Source: Desulfuromonas sp.
Lineage (GTDB): Bacteria; Desulfobacterota; Desulfuromonadia; Desulfuromonadales; Geothermobacteraceae
DNA length: 64,000 bases
Assembly: GCA_002868905.1 (NCBI GenBank)
Contig: PKUA01000029.1
Location: 80,204-144,203 of the forward strand
Reading direction: 5' to 3'
The translations under genes were made by a program, and so were the position numbers. Under the pieces are notes generated by a model. It was given only the letters and a program-made list of their open reading frames with translations, was not told the origin of the DNA and made no database searches. Positions 34,734 through 42,904 of the stretch are shown here, in pieces. Position 1 is the stretch's first letter. Each line of letters starts with the position of its first letter.

Positions 34734-35491
34734 CACCAGACCTTGGTTACGGTGATATCGATCTGTTGCAGGACTTCGCCGTCCCGGACCACTACGGCGG
34801 ACGGCTCGATGGTTCCCTGGTCGTAGCGACCATAGAGGTCACCGAGTTTCGGCGGACCACCGAACTTGTCGCGTGCCGCGAGATAATAGGTGCCTCCTTC
34901 GGGAAGGAGGATCAGGTAACGGCCGTCCGGACCGGTTTTTTCCGAGACGAATTTCGGCCGTTCCGACATCTGCACATGATCGTAGATATGAACCCGGGCA
35001 TCCATCACCGGCTCCCCGTCAGCGTTCAGAATCCGCCCCGAGATGCCGGTCTTGGTCTTCTCCGCGTCCTTGGTCAGTCGCCGGCTGTCACCGATCTTGA
35101 CCGGCGCAACCAGGGTCAGGGCGGACTGGTCGCCACGGACACTCAACTTGATAAACTCGCTCTTGTGATCACCGGCGACCACCGGACCGGCCGCCTCTCC
35201 GTTCTGCCTTTTCCTCACCACCAGGACATATTCCCCGTCCGGAAGCTGCAGGTCGAATTGACCGTCAGCCCCGGTCGCCTCGGACACCACATAGGCGGGT
35301 CCGTAAAGATCCATCCCCTGCTTGTAGACGTAGAGGTAGGCGCCTTCGAGAGGGTTCACCACCTGTCCGGTAATTCGCCCCAGGCCGGACTGACCCGTTC
35401 CGGTCGCGGTGTCGTTCCCCTCCTGACAACCGAGCATCGTCACCATGGCGACGAGCAGCATGCCGCAGAAAAGTGTCTTCAACAGTTTCAT
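34733..35491 (-). CDS. Carboxypeptidase-regulatory-like lipoprotein
   Basis: A 252-residue lipoprotein (VTMLGCQ, Cys22) with two transthyretin-like Ig domains of the carboxypeptidase regulatory type: GRITGQVVNPLEGAYLYVYK...GQFDLQLPDGEYVLVVRKR and GISGRILNADGEPVMDARVHIYD...GRYLILLPEGGTYYLAARDK. These domains are usually structural or ligand-binding. The ATG at 35491 has GAGG six bases upstream; an ATG at 35503 is less well spaced. Second gene of the operon. Confidence 0.85.
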   Translation of the reverse strand: MKLLKTLFCGMLLVAMVTMLGCQEGNDTATGTGQSGLGRITGQVVNPLEGAYLYVYKQGMDLYGPAYVVSEATGADGQFDLQLPDGEYVLVVRKRQNGEAAGPVVAGDHKSEFIKLSVRGDQSALTLVAPVKIGDSRRLTKDAEKTKTGISGRILNADGEPVMDARVHIYDHVQMSERPKFVSEKTGPDGRYLILLPEGGTYYLAARDKFGGPPKLGDLYGRYDQGTIEPSAVVVRDGEVLQQIDITVTKVW

Positions 35492-35509
35492 TGCAATCCT
35501 CATCCCCTC

Positions 35510-36523
35510 TTATTGATCCGCCAGCAAAATCAGCCGTTCGTTCGTGCGGGACGCGTAATGCTGATTGAGGGTGTGATCCATGACGGCAAGGCCGAAAGAG
35601 ACCCCCGCCTCGTCTCCCGGCACGAAAACGACATCGTGCGGGTCCCCGGTGCGCAGCTTCCGTTGCAGGGTCACGACCCAGTGACCATTGATATGCTCAG
35701 AACGACACACGACATCGCCGCGTCCACCCTGCGGAACGTCCGTCATGTAGCCGGGAGCCGGACTTCCCGGTGCGACAAATCGCCCCTTCAACGGCTCTCC
35801 CTGAAGGTCGTACAACGGTTCGTCTCCTTCACGAAACGGCTCCTGGTTGGTAACGGCGAAGCGGGAGTTTGGTTTGAACAGTTCACCCGGCTCATCTCCG
35901 TGCATCCCTTCCTGGTCGACAAAGCGATCGTCGGCGAAACCGTATCGTCCGGTCCGCTCCGCCTTCCAATGCCACAGGTCGGTCCAGGCACCGTTCCGTG
36001 CCAGGCGCATCTTGTTCTGGGCATGGAAATTCGCGCCGGAGACACCGAAATCCTCGATGTGGCACGCATAGGAACAGGAGAACCTGGGGAATTTCCCCTG
36101 AGCGTCGAACATGATGCCGAAGCCATCCTCCAACCCGCCCTGATTGGCCCATGCGACACCATTGAACAGCCAGCGCATGAAGCTGTCATCCCTGGTCGCA
36201 TCGCGCCAGGAGAGACGGAGGAACAGGGAATGATCCGTATAGAACGCCCGCAGGTCGACTTCAACCGGGTCGGGAAGTGTGCTGCCGTGATGACAGGAGG
36301 CGGTCGTGGTATGAACCGTGTCGCTGTCAACATCGGCAAGCTTCTTCAGCCGGTGCAGATCACCGCCGCGAACGCTGATCAGCCGCGGCAGCGCCCTCTC
36401 CCAGGTCGAATCTTCCGGAGGCCCGTCGAGATGAATCGCATAGAGCTTGTCGCCGCCCAACTCACGGCAACCGCCTGCACCCATCACCGAGATGGTTATC
36501 AATGCAAGTATCAGGAATCTCAT
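35510..36523 (-). CDS. Ethylbenzene dehydrogenase-like heme-binding lipoprotein with a CxxCH site
   Basis: A 337-residue lipoprotein (GAGGC, Cys19) of the EB_dh/DOMON-type heme-binding domain family, related to the gamma subunit of ethylbenzene dehydrogenase. VDLRAFYTDHSLFLRLSWRDATRDD and GFGIMFDAQGKFPRFSCSYACH are family-like. CSYACH (Cys150-His155) is a CxxCH motif, implying covalent heme c, and SCHHG lies upstream at Cys77. It is the first gene of the operon, behind a sigma-54-type promoter. Probably an envelope electron-transfer protein; the donor may be the 4Fe-4S membrane protein. Confidence 0.82.
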   Translation of the reverse strand: MRFLILALITISVMGAGGCRELGGDKLYAIHLDGPPEDSTWERALPRLISVRGGDLHRLKKLADVDSDTVHTTTASCHHGSTLPDPVEVDLRAFYTDHSLFLRLSWRDATRDDSFMRWLFNGVAWANQGGLEDGFGIMFDAQGKFPRFSCSYACHIEDFGVSGANFHAQNKMRLARNGAWTDLWHWKAERTGRYGFADDRFVDQEGMHGDEPGELFKPNSRFAVTNQEPFREGDEPLYDLQGEPLKGRFVAPGSPAPGYMTDVPQGGRGDVVCRSEHINGHWVVTLQRKLRTGDPHDVVFVPGDEAGVSFGLAVMDHTLNQHYASRTNERLILLADQ

Positions 36524-36568
36524 CGCTATGCTCGTTGTGCGGCCGCAAAAGGCCGCGCAACAAAACAC

Positions 36569-36584
36569 AGCAAGGACCATACCA
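36569..36584 (-). promoter_or_regulatory. Sigma-54 (-24/-12) promoter of the GeoRSP envelope operon
   Basis: The minus strand reads TGGTATG-GTCC-TTGCT, matching TGGCACG-N4-TTGCW at the key GG and GC with correct spacing. It lies 46 bases before the first start codon, and the gene immediately upstream encodes an NtrC-family activator. Confidence 0.72.
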
Positions 36585-36587
36585 TGG

Positions 36588-36601
36588 CGATGACGTCATC
36601 G
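36588..36601. promoter_or_regulatory. Palindrome adjoining the sigma-54 promoter
   Basis: CGATGACGTCATCG is a perfect 14-base palindrome, flanked by ACCAT (36581) and ATGGT (36602) in inverted order. It touches the -24 element, closer than a usual activator site, so a repressor or second regulator could bind here. Confidence 0.5.
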
Positions 36602-36693
36602 ATGGTACGGGTGGGAGCTTGTAACAAACGGTTATGAGAGGGGATTTTCCACGTTCAACTCTGGCGGGAACCGGGAGGAGTACGGAGCGATCC

Positions 36694-36709
36694 TGACAGA
36701 AAAGTGTCA
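36694..36709. promoter_or_regulatory. Candidate upstream activator site TGACA-N6-TGTCA
   Basis: An inverted repeat TGACA-GAAAAG-TGTCA at the end of the regulator gene, about 140 bases upstream of the expected start of the GeoRSP operon, the normal distance for an NtrC-family binding site. Confidence 0.45.
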
Positions 36710-38128
36710 AGCATCATCGGATGTTATATCGTCATCCATCTCCCCCTCGTCTCCTTCGCCTCCCCGGGTGACCAGACCGTATTTCTCCATTTTGTAACGG
36801 AGAGTGGTTCGCTTGATCCCGAGGATTTCCGCGGTTCGCGTCTGCGACCTTCCTTCACGGTTCAGCGTCTGCACGATCAGCTGTTTTTCCAGGTCTTCGA
36901 GGATTTCCGTCAAACTTCCGCCCCTCTCGGGAAGAGACAGGCAGATCTGGTCCGTCTCCTGGACCCCCTGGGGGAAGTCCCTGGGAGTCAGGGTCGGGGT
37001 CTTCGCCAGGACGACGGCACGTTCCATGGCATTTTCCAGTTCGCGGACATTTCCCGGCCAGTCGTACGCCACCAGGCAAGCTATCGCCTTGGGGGCTATC
37101 TCCTCGATCTTTTTCCCGGTCTCCGCCGTATACTTGTCGAGAAAATGACGAGCCAACGGTTCGATGTCCTCCCGCCGCGACCGCAGAGGGGGAAGGTCGA
37201 CGTTCACGACGTTGAGCCGGTAGAAGAGGTCCTCCCGGAATTCGCCGTTTTTTACCGCCTGCTCAAGGTTCTTGTTGGTCGCGGCCACCAGCCTGACATC
37301 GACACCAATGGTCCGGGTCCCGCCGACCCGCTCGAATTCGTGCTCCTGTAAAACGCGCAGCAGCTTGACCTGGGCGGCGAGGCTCATCTCGCCAACCTCG
37401 TCGATGAAGAGCGTCCCCTGGTCAGCAAGCTCAAAGCGGCCCTTTTTGGTGTGCAGGGCACCCGAGAAAGCCCCTTTTTCATGGCCGAAAAGTTCACTCT
37501 CGAGCACCCCCTCGGAGAGAGCGGCACAATTGAGGACGATGAACGGTTTCTCCTTGCGGCTCGAGTTGAAATGGATGGAGCGGGCGATCAACTCCTTCCC
37601 GGTCCCCGATTCACCGGTGATCAGGACATTGGCGTTGCTCACCGCGACAGAGGAAGAGACATCGAAGACATCCTGCATCGCCTGGGATTTCCCTACGATA
37701 CCGCTGACGCTGTAGCGTCCTTCGAGCTCCTCGTGCAGGTAGCGATTCTCCGCCAACAGCCGTTCATGTTCGAGCGCCTTGGACACCGTCATGCGGATGG
37801 CATCGGTTTCGAACGGCTTGGTGATGAAATCATACGCCCCTGAACGGAGAGCCTGCACAGCACTTTCCACCGTCCCGTAGGCGGTCATGACGATGATCGG
37901 CAACTGCGGATCGAACCCTTTCAGTTCGGCCAGCAGCTGCAAACCGTCCATCCCCGGCATTTTCATATCGGTGATGACGAGATCGAACTCATCATGGGCG
38001 ACCTGCTGCATCGCTTCTTCGCCGGAACCGACCGCTGCGGTCTCGTACCCTTCCTTGACCAGGATGCGCGACAGCAGGCGCCGCATCCCCTCTTCGTCGT
38101 CTACGATCAGTATTTTTTCAGCTGGCAT
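36707..38128 (-). CDS. Sigma-54-dependent response regulator (NtrC/AtoC family)
   Basis: A 473-residue three-domain activator. Receiver: residues 1-120, with DDEE, phosphoacceptor in ITDMKMPGMDG and the KPF lysine. AAA+ domain: GESGTGKE (Walker A), GAFSGA (the sigma-54 contact loop, a GAFTGA variant), DEVGEMSLAAQ (Walker B) and WPGNVRELENAM. C-terminal Fis-type helix-turn-helix: RSQTRTAEILGIKRTTLRYKM. It ends upstream of the GeoRSP operon on the same strand and is the obvious candidate regulator of that operon. It begins directly after the GGDEF gene. No cognate kinase is adjacent. Confidence 0.95.
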   Translation of the reverse strand: MPAEKILIVDDEEGMRRLLSRILVKEGYETAAVGSGEEAMQQVAHDEFDLVITDMKMPGMDGLQLLAELKGFDPQLPIIVMTAYGTVESAVQALRSGAYDFITKPFETDAIRMTVSKALEHERLLAENRYLHEELEGRYSVSGIVGKSQAMQDVFDVSSSVAVSNANVLITGESGTGKELIARSIHFNSSRKEKPFIVLNCAALSEGVLESELFGHEKGAFSGALHTKKGRFELADQGTLFIDEVGEMSLAAQVKLLRVLQEHEFERVGGTRTIGVDVRLVAATNKNLEQAVKNGEFREDLFYRLNVVNVDLPPLRSRREDIEPLARHFLDKYTAETGKKIEEIAPKAIACLVAYDWPGNVRELENAMERAVVLAKTPTLTPRDFPQGVQETDQICLSLPERGGSLTEILEDLEKQLIVQTLNREGRSQTRTAEILGIKRTTLRYKMEKYGLVTRGGEGDEGEMDDDITSDDA

Positions 38129-39232
38129 CTAGCACTCTGTCGGTTGATTGAAATGAGGATCGGACAAGGCCTGGCCACGATCTTCAGGCCCATTCGCATC
38201 GAGATGATAAACCCGGTTCTTGCCGGATTTTTTGGCGACATACATCAGGTCGTCGACCACCTTCAACAGCTCATCGTGGGTCGAACCGTCGCGGGGAAAA
38301 CTGGCAACACCGATGCTCACGCTCACCGGGTGAGCATTCTCCCCTTTGGAATGACGGAGGGAATCTTCAGCTATTCTCTGCCGAACCCGTTCGGCCGCCG
38401 GCAGGGCCTCCCCGATCTCTGTTTCCGGCAGGATGGCGACAAATTCCTCACCACCGTAGCGGAAGCAGATATCGCAGTCGCGCAAAGTTTCGCGCAGGAT
38501 CTCTGAAACAGCCACCAACACCCGGTCCCCTTCCGGATGACCGTGGGTATCGTTGAACGCCTTGAAATCATCGACATCAAGCATCATCAGGGAGAGGACG
38601 TTACGGTAACGCCGGGTGCGGTGAAATTCCTCCCGGAACAACTGGGTAAACATGCGATGATTGAAAAGACCGGTCAAACCATCCGTGCAGGCGAGCTGTT
38701 GGGTCCGATGATGAAGCCGGGCGTTGTCGATGCTCATGGTGGCGAACGAAGCCAGGATCGAAAGTAGCTTGAGACGCTGTTCCGGGAATTGACGCGGGGT
38801 AAAATCGTCGAGATAGAGCACACCAACGATCTTATCCTGAATTTTCAGCGGAACGGCGATGAGCGAACGAATCCCCTCGCTCAGGGCGAGCGGATTATTG
38901 AAAAAATCCGCCTTATCGGTATCTTCCACGATAAAGAGTTCGCCCCGATCGAGAATTTCAGCGGTCAACCCCCCCTGCTTGACCCGCCAGCGGTTCCGTT
39001 CGACCAGCCGGGGACTCAACCCCTCGTGAACATGGAGCTTAAGCATCACGGTCGCATCGTCATAGAGGGCAATACTCCCGGCCGGCATCTCCATGATCGC
39101 CATGGAACTCATCAGGATGTTACTCAGCACTTCGTCCAGGTCGATAGACGAGACCACCACCTGGGCGACGCTGACCAGATCTTTAAGCCCCCTGAGTTCC
39201 TCTTCCAATATGTTGCTGTCAGATGACGCCAT
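38129..39232 (-). CDS. GAF-GGDEF diguanylate cyclase
   Basis: A 367-residue protein: N-terminal GAF sensor domain (about 15-165) and C-terminal GGDEF domain (about 185-350). The active-site motif is YGGEEF, with the product-inhibition site RDCD five residues before it, so it should make c-di-GMP with feedback control. No transmembrane segment, so it senses a cytoplasmic ligand. Its stop abuts the start of the sigma-54 regulator gene, suggesting joint transcription. Confidence 0.94.
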   Translation of the reverse strand: MASSDSNILEEELRGLKDLVSVAQVVVSSIDLDEVLSNILMSSMAIMEMPAGSIALYDDATVMLKLHVHEGLSPRLVERNRWRVKQGGLTAEILDRGELFIVEDTDKADFFNNPLALSEGIRSLIAVPLKIQDKIVGVLYLDDFTPRQFPEQRLKLLSILASFATMSIDNARLHHRTQQLACTDGLTGLFNHRMFTQLFREEFHRTRRYRNVLSLMMLDVDDFKAFNDTHGHPEGDRVLVAVSEILRETLRDCDICFRYGGEEFVAILPETEIGEALPAAERVRQRIAEDSLRHSKGENAHPVSVSIGVASFPRDGSTHDELLKVVDDLMYVAKKSGKNRVYHLDANGPEDRGQALSDPHFNQPTEC

Positions 39233-39345
39233 AATTGAGATTGAAGATATCCTGAGTATTTTTTAAAAAACTACCACGGAGAGAAAGCAGGTGTAAAGCC
39301 GTTTTCCCTATGATTTCCAATAGTAACAGGGCTGAAGAAACGCCC

Positions 39346-40062
39346 CTATTCATCCGCCCGCAGCCGCTGCATAACCTGCTTGACGTCTTCCCAAACCTCA
39401 CGTTTCCCTGCAGGATTACGCAACAGGTAGGCGGGGTGGTACGTCGGCATCAGCGGAAGCCCCTGGTAACTATACCAGTTACCGCGAAGCCGGCTGATTG
39501 GAGTGTCATTGCGTAACAGAGTCTGTGCGGAGAAACGGCCGAGCGCCAGGATGATATCAGGCTTCAATGCTGCAAGCTGACGTTGCAGAAACGGCTCGCA
39601 CGCAGCGATCTCTTCCGGTTCGGGATCCCGGTTTCCCGGTGGGCGGCACTTCTGCACGTTGCAGATATAAACATCCTCGCGACAGGTTCCCATGGAGAGC
39701 AGAATCCTGTCCAGCAGGCGACCGGCCTCTCCCACGAAAGGTTCACCCTGCAGATCCTCCTGTCGTCCGGGAGCCTCTCCGACCAGCACCAGGCGGGCTC
39801 GCGGATTGCCGACCCCGAAGACAATCTTTTTTCGATGGTCGCACAGCGGACAACGCTGACAATCGCCAAGGTCCTCCCTGACCATCTCAAGAGTTTCGCG
39901 GCCACCACTGTCTGCCGACGAATCAACAACCCGTTCAAATTCCGACACGGATGGAGACGCGAGAGTCGGCAATTCACGCACCCCGAGGAGTTCCGCCTGC
40001 TCAAGCCAGATGCGCGCCTCGGAGACGAGGGCGCCAAAGTCATGGCGATTTTTTATCGGCAT
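39346..40062 (-). CDS. Family 4 uracil-DNA glycosylase (4Fe-4S)
   Basis: A 238-residue uracil-DNA glycosylase of the thermophile/anaerobe type. GEAPGRQEDLQGEPFVGEAGRLLD is the catalytic motif A region, and PTYHPAYLLRNP the second. Cysteines of the Fe-S cluster are CQRCPLC and CNVQKCRPPGNRDP with another at CEPF. It removes uracil from deaminated DNA. It is divergent from the phospholipase-like gene. Confidence 0.94.
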   Translation of the reverse strand: MPIKNRHDFGALVSEARIWLEQAELLGVRELPTLASPSVSEFERVVDSSADSGGRETLEMVREDLGDCQRCPLCDHRKKIVFGVGNPRARLVLVGEAPGRQEDLQGEPFVGEAGRLLDRILLSMGTCREDVYICNVQKCRPPGNRDPEPEEIAACEPFLQRQLAALKPDIILALGRFSAQTLLRNDTPISRLRGNWYSYQGLPLMPTYHPAYLLRNPAGKREVWEDVKQVMQRLRADE

Positions 40063-40128
40063 CTCTTGCCATGCTCCGCGTCAAAGTCTATGCTGAAATT
40101 ATTAGTGACCCTGATTTGCAAAGGCCCC

Positions 40129-41037
40129 ATGGCTTTTATCATCTTCCTATTGCTGCTAGTTTTTGCCTGCCCCGTGGAAGCCCACGCGTGGGGCATCGGT
40201 TTTCATCTGCACGTCGGCTCGCAACTGCTGGAGCATATCGGACAGTTTGCTCCGCACCTGGAGGCGATTCTAAAAGCGCAACCTTACGACTACCTCTACG
40301 GCTGCATCAGCGCCGACATTACTATCGGTAAAAAGTTCACACACTACCTGGAACATTGTCACTCTTGGCGCATTGCCAGGAAACTAATCAAAGCGGCCAA
40401 GGACGATCGGCAGAAGGCCTGCGCCTACGGTTACCTGAGCCACCTCGCCATGGATACCATCGCCCACTCCTATTTCGTGCCATTCAAAACCATCCGCAGT
40501 TTCAACACCGTGATGCTCAAGCACGCCTACTGGGAAATGCGGATCGAAGCGGAAATTCCGGCCGCAACCTGGACCCTGGCGCGAAACCTGGCCCGAAAGA
40601 ATTACCAGCACAACGATGCCATGCTTCGCAGCATTGTGGCCGACACCATCTTCTCGTTCGGCACCAACAAACGCCTGTTCAACTCACTGCTGTTGCTCAA
40701 CCGCCTGCAACACTGGCAGAAGATACTTCGATCGATCAACCGGGCTTCCCGCTGGACGATCGACGGAGAAGATATCGACGAATACTTCACCCTATCCTAC
40801 GAAGCAGCCGCGAGCATTCTGGCCGACATGGAACGAAGCCCTTACTGGCGAGCCGACCCCGCCGGTGAAAGAGCCCTCGGCGCGGCGAGTGAAATCAGGA
40901 AGAGCCTCAACCTTCTCTGGCTCGACGGCAAACTGACCGAACAGGAAGCCGATCGGTTAATCGCCGAATTGAAACCGCGCCTGAAGGAGGGAATCACCGA
41001 CCCGGACCACCTGCTCGATCTTCTCTCTGCCGGCTGA
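40129..41037 (+). CDS. Secreted zinc-dependent phospholipase C-like protein
   Basis: A 302-residue protein of the zinc-dependent phospholipase C (PLC/S1-P1 fold) family. The signal peptide MAFIIFLLLLVFACPVEAHA would leave tryptophan as the mature N-terminus (WGIGFHLHVG), which in Bacillus and Clostridium enzymes is a zinc ligand. Other likely ligands are in GCISADITIGKKFTHY, HCHSW and YLSHLAMDTIAHSYF. AAAGG lies before the ATG at 40129; an in-frame ATG at 40090 would lengthen the signal region. A membrane or lipid role is inferred only. Confidence 0.83.
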   Translation: MAFIIFLLLLVFACPVEAHAWGIGFHLHVGSQLLEHIGQFAPHLEAILKAQPYDYLYGCISADITIGKKFTHYLEHCHSWRIARKLIKAAKDDRQKACAYGYLSHLAMDTIAHSYFVPFKTIRSFNTVMLKHAYWEMRIEAEIPAATWTLARNLARKNYQHNDAMLRSIVADTIFSFGTNKRLFNSLLLLNRLQHWQKILRSINRASRWTIDGEDIDEYFTLSYEAAASILADMERSPYWRADPAGERALGAASEIRKSLNLLWLDGKLTEQEADRLIAELKPRLKEGITDPDHLLDLLSAG

Positions 41038-41053
41038 TCCGCACAGGGTTTGT

Positions 41054-42259
41054 TCAGCCTGCGGCACCGAGCTGGCCGGCAAACAGATCGATTAACCTCT
41101 CGGCCACCTCGTCCTTGCCGAGACAGGGCCATTTTTCGTTGCGACCATCCTTGGAAAAAACAGTCACCTGGTTGGTGTCGACCTCGAACCCGCAACCTTC
41201 GGCCGAGACATCATTCGCCACCAGCAGGTCGCAGTTCTTGGCCTGCAACTTGGCACGGGCATTCTCCTCAAGGTCGTTGGTTTCTGCCGCGAAGCCGACC
41301 AACAGGTAGTCCCTTTTCCCCTCCCCCAGCTCGGCGAGGATGTCGGGATTCCGGACCAATTCAACCGGAGGCGTCGGACCGTCGTTACCCTTTTTCATCT
41401 TCTGCGATGCTCGCTGTTTCGGACGATAATCGGCGACCGCTGCCGCCTTGACGACGATGTCGGCTGAGCCGGTTTCGTCGAGAACCGCCTTACGCATAGC
41501 GACTGCGCTATCAACAGCAACAAGACGGACCCCGGCCGGTGCAGCTAGAGCGCAAGGGCCGCTCACCAGGGTGACATCGGCGCCATGTCGCCATGCGGCG
41601 GCGGCGATGGCATACCCCATCTTCCCGGAGGAATGATTGCTTAAGTAGCGGACCGGATCGATCTCTTCCCGGGTCGGACCAGCCGTCACGACGACCTTCC
41701 TGCCTGCAAGCCGTTGCGGCGTCAAACAACGTCGGCACTCATCCAGAATCCGTTGCGGATCGGGGAGTTTCCCCTCTCCCTCCCAACCGCAGGCCAGCTC
41801 ACCGCGGACCGGAGCAAGGAAGTGATAGCCGAGGTCGGTTAAAGTCTGCTGGTTCCTCTGGTAGATCGGGTTTTCCCACATGTTGACGTTCATTGCCGGG
41901 GCAAACAGAACAGGCGCCTTGGTCGCCATGATGGTTGTCGTCAGTAGGTCATCGGCAATACCGCCGGCAATTTTCCCTACCAGATTGGCGGTGGCAGGAG
42001 CAATCACCAGCAGGTCGGCACGGTCGGCCAGAGAGATATGACCAATCTCCTGTTCCTGGTAGAGATTGAACAGATCGGTATGAACCGGGTTGCCGGAGAG
42101 GGTCTGGAACGTCAGCGGGGTTACGAATTCCTGCGCGTTCCGGGTCATGATGACGTGAACCTCGGCACCCGCCTTGACCAGCAATCTGAGCAGCTCAACC
42201 CCCTTGTAAGCGGCGATCCCGCCTGAGATGCCTAGTACGATTCTCTTCCCCTGCAACAT
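41054..42259 (-). CDS. coaBC: Bifunctional phosphopantothenoylcysteine decarboxylase/synthetase
   Basis: A 401-residue CoaBC, coenzyme A synthesis. The N-terminal flavoprotein half (GISGGIAAYKGVELLRLL, PAMNVNMWENP with the conserved PxMNxxMW) decarboxylates; the C-terminal half (VTAGPTREEIDPVRYLSNHSSGKMGYAIA, AAVADYRP) ligates cysteine to phosphopantothenate. The ATG at 42259 has GGGAG upstream; an ATG at 42274 is also in frame. It uses the product chain begun by the pan operon at 9449-12849. Downstream of the MBL hydrolase on the same strand. Confidence 0.96.
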   Translation of the reverse strand: MLQGKRIVLGISGGIAAYKGVELLRLLVKAGAEVHVIMTRNAQEFVTPLTFQTLSGNPVHTDLFNLYQEQEIGHISLADRADLLVIAPATANLVGKIAGGIADDLLTTTIMATKAPVLFAPAMNVNMWENPIYQRNQQTLTDLGYHFLAPVRGELACGWEGEGKLPDPQRILDECRRCLTPQRLAGRKVVVTAGPTREEIDPVRYLSNHSSGKMGYAIAAAAWRHGADVTLVSGPCALAAPAGVRLVAVDSAVAMRKAVLDETGSADIVVKAAAVADYRPKQRASQKMKKGNDGPTPPVELVRNPDILAELGEGKRDYLLVGFAAETNDLEENARAKLQAKNCDLLVANDVSAEGCGFEVDTNQVTVFSKDGRNEKWPCLGKDEVAERLIDLFAGQLGAAG

Positions 42260-42276
42260 GGTGGAGGCTCCCATGA

Positions 42277-42903
42277 TCAGCCAGCCCCGCAAAACGGGTT
42301 GTGTTGTTTTTCGCGACCGATGGTCGTCTTCGGTCCGTGCCCGGGACAAACCACGGTTTCGTCGGGGAGAGCCCAGAGTTTGCCCTGAATCCCTTCGATG
42401 AGAGTATCATGGCTCCCTCCCGGCAGGTCGGTTCGACCGACAGATCCGGCAAACAGGACGTCGCCGACAAACAGGTGGCCATGCCCGTAAAGGCAGATGC
42501 TGCCGGGGGAATGACCGGGAACATGCAGAACCTTGAACGTCAAGGTTCCGACGAAGATCTCGTCCCCTTCCTCGAGCAACCGGTCGGGTTGGGGCGAAGC
42601 CTCAACTGTCAACCCAAAAGCCGCCGCCTGTCTCCCGGCATTTTTCATGACCGCAACTGCGGCAGGGTGCATCAGCAGGTCGACGCCGGTCGCCTCGACC
42701 AGCTCGCGATTCCCACCGATATGATCAAAGTGACCGTGGGTGTTAACGATGCAGTCGACCTTCTCTCCGGCCGTGGAAACAAGATCGAGCAGTTTCGCGG
42801 CATCCGCACCGGGGTCGACAACCATACATTCCTTCGATTCGTCACAGGTGACCAGGTAACAGTTGACCTGGAGCGGACCGACCGGGACGACACGAACATT
42901 CAT
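42277..42903 (-). CDS. MBL-fold hydrolase, glyoxalase II-like
   Basis: A 208-residue metallo-beta-lactamase-fold protein of the small glyoxalase II-like (YcbL) type. The metal motif is THGHFDHIGG, and HVPGHSPGSICLY, FVGDVLFAGSVGRTDLPGG and CPGHGPKTTIGREKQHNPF supply the other ligands. Substrate unknown; hydroxyacyl thioesters are likely. It lies between the OB-HD protein and coaBC on the same strand with 1- and 17-base gaps. Confidence 0.92.
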   Translation of the reverse strand: MNVRVVPVGPLQVNCYLVTCDESKECMVVDPGADAAKLLDLVSTAGEKVDCIVNTHGHFDHIGGNRELVEATGVDLLMHPAAVAVMKNAGRQAAAFGLTVEASPQPDRLLEEGDEIFVGTLTFKVLHVPGHSPGSICLYGHGHLFVGDVLFAGSVGRTDLPGGSHDTLIEGIQGKLWALPDETVVCPGHGPKTTIGREKQHNPFCGAG

Positions 42904-42904
42904 G

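Noticed and set aside
34766..36637. 623-codon frame opposite two lipoprotein genes
   Set aside because: The minus-strand genes have lipoboxes, domains and tight coupling; the plus-strand frame has none.
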